This document shows positions 49,737 through 54,891 of a stretch of 54,891 nucleotides of DNA, piece after piece. The stretch spans positions 1-54,891 of the forward strand of contig JALQTK010000009.1 of the NCBI GenBank assembly GCA_023260975.1, given 5' to 3'. The position numbers and the translations under genes are program-made. Below the pieces are notes generated by a model. It was not told the DNA's origin. It did not search any database and was given only the letters and a program-made list of their open reading frames with translations. The stretch comes from Pseudidiomarina sp. (GTDB lineage: Bacteria > Pseudomonadota > Gammaproteobacteria > Enterobacterales > Alteromonadaceae). Position 1 is the first letter of the stretch, and every line of letters begins with the position of its first letter.

Positions 49737-51188
49737 ATGTCCTATCAGCTCGCACGAAGTTATGCCGAACAATTTAGCGATGACGCCTGTCAATTAGTTG
49801 CAGCAGCTCAGCCAGCGCCAACTAGCGATCCACACTGGCTAGCCTTTAACCACGATTTAGCTAATCAGCTCGGCATACCCGAAGCCTGGCAAACCACTGT
49901 ACAAGGGTTAGCATTGTATGCCGGTCAGCGCATCCCCGACTGTCTAAAGCCAATTGCATGCGCTTATGCCGGGCATCAGTTTGGCCATTTTGTCCCTCGC
50001 TTAGGTGACGGTCGCGCACTGTTACTGACAGAACTCATTACCGCGCAGGGTCAACACCTTGATATTCAGCACTGGGCCAAGCGGGGCACAACTATCTTTT
50101 CTCGTTCTGGCGATGGTCGCGCCCCGCTTGGCCCAGTGCTGCGCGAATATATCGTCAGCGAAGCGATGCACGCGCTCGGTATTCCAACCACACGAGCGCT
50201 GGCCGCGGTCAGCACTGGTGATTGGGTTTATCGCGAACAAGCTCTGCCTGGTGCGGTGTTAACACGAGTGGCCAGCAGTCATTTGCGCATCGGCACGGCT
50301 CAGTATATCGCCAGCTGTTCTGATGAGTTGTTACGGCAACGTTTTGCTGATTATGTTATTGCCCGTCACTACCCTCACTGCGCCGAGGCTGAGCAGCCTT
50401 ATCAAGCGCTATTCAGCGAAATTATTGAGCGCCAAGCACAACTTGTGGCGCAGTGGATGTGTGTTGGCTTTATTCACGGCGTGATGAATACCGACAACAT
50501 GACCTTGACTGGGGAAACGATTGATTATGGTCCATGCGCCTTTATGGAGCACTATGACCCCAACGCAGTGTTCAGTGCGATTGATCGCGCTGGCCGTTAT
50601 GCGTATAAAAATCAACCGGCTATCGCGTTATGGAACCTTGCGCGTTTAGGTGAAGCATGGCTGCCGTTAATGGCGACCGAGCCAAACCAAGCAATCGAAC
50701 ATGCAACGCAGTTGGTACATCAATTTCCGCAGCGTTATGAGCAGCATTACTATCAACAAATGGCTCAGAAGATCGGCTTAATCGGGTGTGAGCCCGATGA
50801 TCGCGCGTTGATCACAGAACTGCTGCAGTTGATGGCCGAGCTGCAACTCGATTATACCAACACCTGGCGTTGGCTCGCCCGCGGTGAACCAGCTGAGCAA
50901 CCGCAGTTGCTTGACTGGCAGCAGCGCTGGCAGCAACGGCTACACCGACAGGGGCTACCCTTGATGCAGGTCTATGCTGCTATGAATCAAGTGAATCCGG
51001 CTGTTATTCCGCGTAATCATTGGCTTCAGGCAGCTATTACACAAGCGCTTGAAAGTGGCGAGTTAACTCTGTTCAATGAGCTGATAACGGTATTACGCAC
51101 GCCGTACCAATTGCCCACCACGATGATGCAATATACCCAACCCGCCACCGCAGAAGAGCGTGTGCAACGAACATTTTGTGGCACCTAA
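49737..51188 (+). CDS. selO: Protein adenylyltransferase SelO (YdiU)
   Basis: Pseudokinase-fold enzyme that transfers AMP to protein hydroxyls and is linked to redox stress. 483 residues (E. coli 478). Signatures: YAGHQFGHFVPRLGDGRALLL, DIQHWAKRGTTIFSRSGDGRAPLGPVLREY, and the active-site region FIHGVMNTDNMTLTGETIDYGPCAFMEHYD. The ATG at 49737 gives the family start (SYQLARSYAEQF); an upstream in-frame start adds ten unrelated residues. It stops with a short C-terminus lacking a selenocysteine motif, as is usual in bacteria of this group. Confidence 0.95.
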   Translation: MSYQLARSYAEQFSDDACQLVAAAQPAPTSDPHWLAFNHDLANQLGIPEAWQTTVQGLALYAGQRIPDCLKPIACAYAGHQFGHFVPRLGDGRALLLTELITAQGQHLDIQHWAKRGTTIFSRSGDGRAPLGPVLREYIVSEAMHALGIPTTRALAAVSTGDWVYREQALPGAVLTRVASSHLRIGTAQYIASCSDELLRQRFADYVIARHYPHCAEAEQPYQALFSEIIERQAQLVAQWMCVGFIHGVMNTDNMTLTGETIDYGPCAFMEHYDPNAVFSAIDRAGRYAYKNQPAIALWNLARLGEAWLPLMATEPNQAIEHATQLVHQFPQRYEQHYYQQMAQKIGLIGCEPDDRALITELLQLMAELQLDYTNTWRWLARGEPAEQPQLLDWQQRWQQRLHRQGLPLMQVYAAMNQVNPAVIPRNHWLQAAITQALESGELTLFNELITVLRTPYQLPTTMMQYTQPATAEERVQRTFCGT

Positions 51189-51263
51189 CCGGTATAAGTT
51201 GATCACAAAACTAATTCATGGAGTAATACAACGACCTAGCATGACTCTATTGAATGATATCAG

Positions 51264-52115
51264 ATGGACTACAGAACGTTGCCTACACGAATTTTAATGT
51301 TGATTATTGTCAGTGTATTGTCGGTGTCGACTAGCCAGGCCGAGCCAGTTTCGTTTCAGACTGTTGTTGAGCGCAGCAAACAAGCGGCGGCGGCTGATAA
51401 ACGCATGGTCTATGGTAATTTACCAGAGCAGTATGGACTACTGTGGTTGCCTCGCCACAATCAACCAGCACCCTTGGTGGTACTGGTGCATGGTGGCTGT
51501 TGGTTGCAACAGTACGATGTCAACCATATCGCCGCTGCAGCGGTTGCACTGCGCGACGATGGTTATGCCGTGTGGGCACCAGAATATCGGCGCGCCACTG
51601 CGCAGCAGAAGGCTTGGCCGCAGGCATTAAACGATGTGGTCGAGTCAATTGATTTTATTCGAGGCCAAGCTCATAGCGCTATTAGTAGCGATCAGCCCAT
51701 AGTCATTGGTCACTCGGCTGGCGGTCATTTGGCGCTGCTGGCAAGTACCAAGACCTCGGTAAAGGCGGTGATTGGCTTGGCCGCTATCACCGATATAACC
51801 AGTTATGCTGAAGGCCAAAGTGGCTGCCAACAAGCAGCGCGGTGGCTGTTAGGCGGCACAGTCACTGATGTGGCAATGAAATACACCTATCAACATGCCA
51901 ACCCGCGCTTGCAACACCTCGAGTCGACTGTAGTATTACTTGCCAGTGCGACCGATACGATTGTACCGATGTCGCAGGCTAGCTATATTCGAGGTGCTCA
52001 GGTACATCGAGTCACGCAGGCCGGACACTTTGATTTTATCTACCCTAGCAGCCCCGCTTGGCAGCAATTACGGGTGACCTTAGGACATCTTTCGGCAGCT
52101 CACGCGAACGACTAA
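51264..52115 (+). CDS. Secreted alpha/beta hydrolase, possible kynurenine-formamidase-like esterase
   Basis: 283-residue alpha/beta hydrolase with an apparent N-terminal signal peptide (hydrophobic stretch ending TSQA, about residue 26). The oxyanion-hole motif is LVHGGCWLQQYD, the nucleophile elbow is GHSAGGHLAL, and a late Asp (TDTIVP) and His (QAGHFDFIYP) complete the triad. HGG-x-W is found in kynurenine formamidases of this fold, and the next gene is kynureninase with a 12-base gap, so a role in tryptophan degradation is possible. A periplasmic location would be odd for that. A shorter start at 51297 is possible. Confidence 0.75.
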   Translation: MDYRTLPTRILMLIIVSVLSVSTSQAEPVSFQTVVERSKQAAAADKRMVYGNLPEQYGLLWLPRHNQPAPLVVLVHGGCWLQQYDVNHIAAAAVALRDDGYAVWAPEYRRATAQQKAWPQALNDVVESIDFIRGQAHSAISSDQPIVIGHSAGGHLALLASTKTSVKAVIGLAAITDITSYAEGQSGCQQAARWLLGGTVTDVAMKYTYQHANPRLQHLESTVVLLASATDTIVPMSQASYIRGAQVHRVTQAGHFDFIYPSSPAWQQLRVTLGHLSAAHAND

Positions 52116-52127
52116 TAGCGAGATAGC

Positions 52128-53315
52128 ATGACAACGCAGTTTGTAAAACCTAATGGGTTGATATATTTGGATGGCAATTCTTTAGGTATGTTGCCGGCTG
52201 CCGTCGCTCAACGCTTAGCAATGGTAGTCCAGCAACAATGGGGTCATGACCTAATCAACAGTTGGAATCAGCACGATTGGATCAATCTACCGCTTACCGT
52301 CGGCGATAAAATAGGCCAACTGATCGGCGCCGCTGCGGGACAAGTGGTGTGCTGTGATTCAATTTCGCTAAACCTATTTAAATTACTCGCGGCAGCCCTG
52401 CAAATGCGTGCCGGGCGTACTGTGGTGCTGTCAACCGAAGATAATTTTCCGACTGACCTGTATATGGTGCAAGGGCTACAACAATTGCTTGGTAACGATA
52501 ACTGCCAACTGAAACTAGTGCCAGAACAGCAGTTATTAACAGCTATTGATCAGCAAACCGCAGTCGTCTTGGTGACTGAAGTTAACTTTCGCAGTGGACG
52601 CCGTGTTAACCTTGCTGAATTAACTCAAGCAGCCCATGAACAGGGGGCATTGATAATCGCTGATCTCGCTCACAGTGCCGGCGCCATGCAAATAGAAGTT
52701 GACCAATGGCAGATTGATTTCGCCGTTGGTTGTAGCTACAAATACTTGAATGCCGGCCCAGGAGCGCCAGGTTTTGCTTATGTTGCTGAGCGCCACCACA
52801 ATCAGTTTGTCCAACCGCTCGCTGGTTGGATGGGCCATGCCAATGCATTTTCTTTTACTCGCGAATATATTCCAGCGCCCGGTATTCGCGCATTACTAAC
52901 CGGTACCCCGAGTATTCTCGCATTAGCCGCAGTTGATGCTGCATTATCGGTGTTTGACGGGCTGTCGCTTCAACAATTACACGAGCAGGCATTGGACTTA
53001 GCGGACCTGTTTGATGACGGCCTCAAACAGCACAATATTGCCGCTGAATTCCAACGCTTAACACCAGCTGAACGACAGCACCGCGGCTGCCAGTTAAGTT
53101 ATGCCCATGAACATGCCTATGCCATTTGCCAAGCCCTAATTGCCGCAGGCGTGGTGGCCGATTTTCGCGCCCCACACTATCTGCGCGTCGGTTTTACCCC
53201 ACTCTATCTGAGCGCCAGCGAAGTTGCTGAGGCGGTCAATAAACTAGCCGAAATAATGCAGCAAAAAATTTATTTAAATGAACAATTTCAGCACCGCCGC
53301 GGCGCTGTTACCTAA
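52128..53315 (+). CDS. kynU: Kynureninase
   Basis: PLP enzyme cleaving kynurenine to anthranilate and alanine (tryptophan catabolism). 395 residues, near the family size (about 415). Motifs: YLDGNSLGMLP at the start, WGHDLINSWNQHDWINLP, ADLAHSAGAMQIEVDQW, the PLP-lysine region VGCSYKYLNAGPGAPGF, GWMGHANAF, and the C-terminal RAPHYLRVGFTPLYL. It follows the alpha/beta hydrolase closely, suggesting an operon. No tryptophan dioxygenase is in the window. Confidence 0.95.
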   Translation: MTTQFVKPNGLIYLDGNSLGMLPAAVAQRLAMVVQQQWGHDLINSWNQHDWINLPLTVGDKIGQLIGAAAGQVVCCDSISLNLFKLLAAALQMRAGRTVVLSTEDNFPTDLYMVQGLQQLLGNDNCQLKLVPEQQLLTAIDQQTAVVLVTEVNFRSGRRVNLAELTQAAHEQGALIIADLAHSAGAMQIEVDQWQIDFAVGCSYKYLNAGPGAPGFAYVAERHHNQFVQPLAGWMGHANAFSFTREYIPAPGIRALLTGTPSILALAAVDAALSVFDGLSLQQLHEQALDLADLFDDGLKQHNIAAEFQRLTPAERQHRGCQLSYAHEHAYAICQALIAAGVVADFRAPHYLRVGFTPLYLSASEVAEAVNKLAEIMQQKIYLNEQFQHRRGAVT

Positions 53316-53394
53316 GCACTAGTCAGCGCTCAATACATTGATTATTATCGGGGGTAATTTTGGTAGTGCAGAAATTCGCTAGGATCCGCTCATC

Positions 53395-54891
53395 ATGGTT
53401 ACTAAAAATAATAATAATAATACGCACTCATGGTTAGATATAAGTGTTGCGGCGACGAAAATGCTGCCGCGCATGCCCAATTTTTTGCGCGGTGTATGGC
53501 AACTCGCTCGCCCCAAGAAAACTGATTATGGCTCGACCGCTGGTTTGTTGCAGCAGCAAGCAGCGAAGCAACCCAATGCAGTATTCTTGTATTATCAGCA
53601 ACAGCAATTCAGCTACGGCGATTTTAATGCTTGGTGTAATCGCTTAGCCCGTCGTCTGCAAGCAGCTGGTGTAAAAAAAGGTGACTGCGTGGCAGTGATG
53701 ATGGGCAATTGCCCACAATTACTAGCCTGCGTATTCGCTATAAATAAACTCGGTGCGGTTGCTGGCATGATGAACTACAAGCAACGCGGCGCGGTGCTGG
53801 AACATAGTTTTGATATCATCAAAGCTAAACTACTTATTTACACCGATGACTGCCAGGAGGCGCTCGATAGTTGCCGCTTAAATTCCTCAATCGAGGTATT
53901 TGAATATCCTGAACTACATGCTGACAGTATCGATTTAGCAAGCACGAACTTGGCCGAAACCGATGCTATTCAACTCGGTGACGAATGTTATTACGTGTTT
54001 ACTTCAGGTACTACCGGAATGCCCAAATCAGCCGCGCTCACCCACTTGCGCTGGTTTAAAGCAGGAATAGCTTTTGGCACTATGGCGATGGCTCTGAAGC
54101 CATCAGATATTCAGTACTGCGCCATGCCGCTCTATCATAATACCGCCCTTTCGGTATCAATTAGCACTGCCATTCGCTCGGGTTCCAGCGTGGTGCTCGC
54201 GGAACGTTTCAGTGCGAGTGAATTTTGGCATGACATTCGTCGTTATCGTTGTACCTGCTTTGTTTACGTTGGCGAAATTTGTCGCTTCTTACTAAACCAG
54301 CCCGAACAAGCCAGTGACCGAGATCATCAGGTGCGGGTCATTCTCGGTAACGGTCTGCGCGCTGAAATTTGGGATGCTTTTCAACAGCGGTTTGGCATTA
54401 AACGTATTTGTGAATTGTATGGAGCAAGCGAAGGCAACGTTGGTTTTGTCAACGCCTTTAATCTGCGTCGCACCGTTGGTTTCTCACCGATGACCTATGC
54501 CATCGTAAAATTTGATATTGATAATGAACGGCCGCTGGTCAATAGCAGCGGCCATATGCAACGGGTTGGAAAAGGTGAGATTGGGCTGTTGATAACCGCA
54601 GTAACCGATAAGGCGCCGTTTGACGGTTACACCAATAATCCAGCGGCAAATGATGCCAAACTAATGCGTCACGTGTTTGCTCAAGGCGATTGTTGGTTCA
54701 ATAGTGGGGACTTAGTGCGCGATCAAGGTTTTCGCCATATAGCCTTTATAGATCGAGTTGGTGATACCTTTCGCTGGAAAGCTGAAAACGTTGCCACCAC
54801 CGAAGTTGAGGCGCAAATTCAATCTTTTGCTGATGTGCTGGAAGCGGTTGTATACGGTGTCGAAGTACCGAATACCGATGGTCGTGCTGGT
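53395..54891 (+). CDS. Long-chain acyl-CoA synthetase, FATP type (runs off window)
   Basis: AMP-forming ligase that activates fatty acids; the first 499 residues are present and the C-terminus is cut by the window edge. The frame opens MVTKNNNNNTHSW after AGGAT, with an asparagine-rich run from AAT repeats. Motifs: AMP-binding YYVFTSGTTGMPKSAALTH, LYGASEGNVGFVN, and the A8-type hinge region GDLVRDQGFRHIAFIDRVGDTFRWKAENV. The E-G-N-x-G motif and layout match very-long-chain/FATP-like synthetases rather than FadD. Single gene as far as visible. Confidence 0.9.
   Translation, partial: MVTKNNNNNTHSWLDISVAATKMLPRMPNFLRGVWQLARPKKTDYGSTAGLLQQQAAKQPNAVFLYYQQQQFSYGDFNAWCNRLARRLQAAGVKKGDCVAVMMGNCPQLLACVFAINKLGAVAGMMNYKQRGAVLEHSFDIIKAKLLIYTDDCQEALDSCRLNSSIEVFEYPELHADSIDLASTNLAETDAIQLGDECYYVFTSGTTGMPKSAALTHLRWFKAGIAFGTMAMALKPSDIQYCAMPLYHNTALSVSISTAIRSGSSVVLAERFSASEFWHDIRRYRCTCFVYVGEICRFLLNQPEQASDRDHQVRVILGNGLRAEIWDAFQQRFGIKRICELYGASEGNVGFVNAFNLRRTVGFSPMTYAIVKFDIDNERPLVNSSGHMQRVGKGEIGLLITAVTDKAPFDGYTNNPAANDAKLMRHVFAQGDCWFNSGDLVRDQGFRHIAFIDRVGDTFRWKAENVATTEVEAQIQSFADVLEAVVYGVEVPNTDGRAG

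Overview
The window is chromosomal DNA of a marine-type gammaproteobacterium. The backbone genes at both ends (thrS, riboflavin synthase, DUF3080 lipoprotein, DUF6746 protein, MoxR/VWA pair; then DUF2798, CspA, SelO, kynureninase, FATP-type acyl-CoA synthetase) look most like an Alteromonadales member, possibly Idiomarinaceae. That placement is inference from gene content only.

Between them, at 6313-48943, lies a genomic island of about 42.6 kb. It is bounded on the left by an intact tRNA-Val(GAC) gene (6286-6362) and on the right by an exact 51-bp copy of the 3' part of that tRNA (48893-48943). This is the classic footprint of site-specific insertion into a tRNA 3' end. I see no integrase, relaxase or transposase inside.

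Island layout: (1) 6722-12743, a Moco riboswitch followed by moaA-mobA-moaB-moaC-moaD-moaE-modA-modB-modC. (2) 12850-16445 on the minus strand, narL-moeA and a phenylpyruvate-decarboxylase-like gene. (3) 16765-28776, narK, a DUF3135 gene, narX, narGHJI and a parvulin. (4) 28993-34121, a porin, class III ribonucleotide reductase nrdG-nrdD, and small genes (Cys-motif protein, SirB2, a conserved protein). (5) 34194-35674, a short run of minus-strand orphan genes separated by attC-like sites, i.e. a probable integron cassette cluster without integrase. (6) 35920-39156, ubiT, ubiU, ubiV and mogA. (7) 39172-45246, a PP2C/Ser-Thr kinase fusion, two more NarK-family transporters and nnrS. (8) 45357-48848, a broken DGC-domain gene with an intact-looking FNR/NarL promoter, moeB, norR and ytfE (ric).

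The cargo reads as a one-step anaerobic conversion kit. It encodes membrane nitrate reductase, all the cofactor and molybdate-uptake genes it needs, O2-independent ubiquinone synthesis, oxygen-independent dNTP synthesis, nitrate sensing (NarXL) and NO stress response (NorR, YtfE, NnrS). FNR-type boxes precede narL, narG, nrdG and the DGC gene, and NarL heptamers occur near several of these. No nitrite or NO reductase is present, so the expected end product is nitrite.
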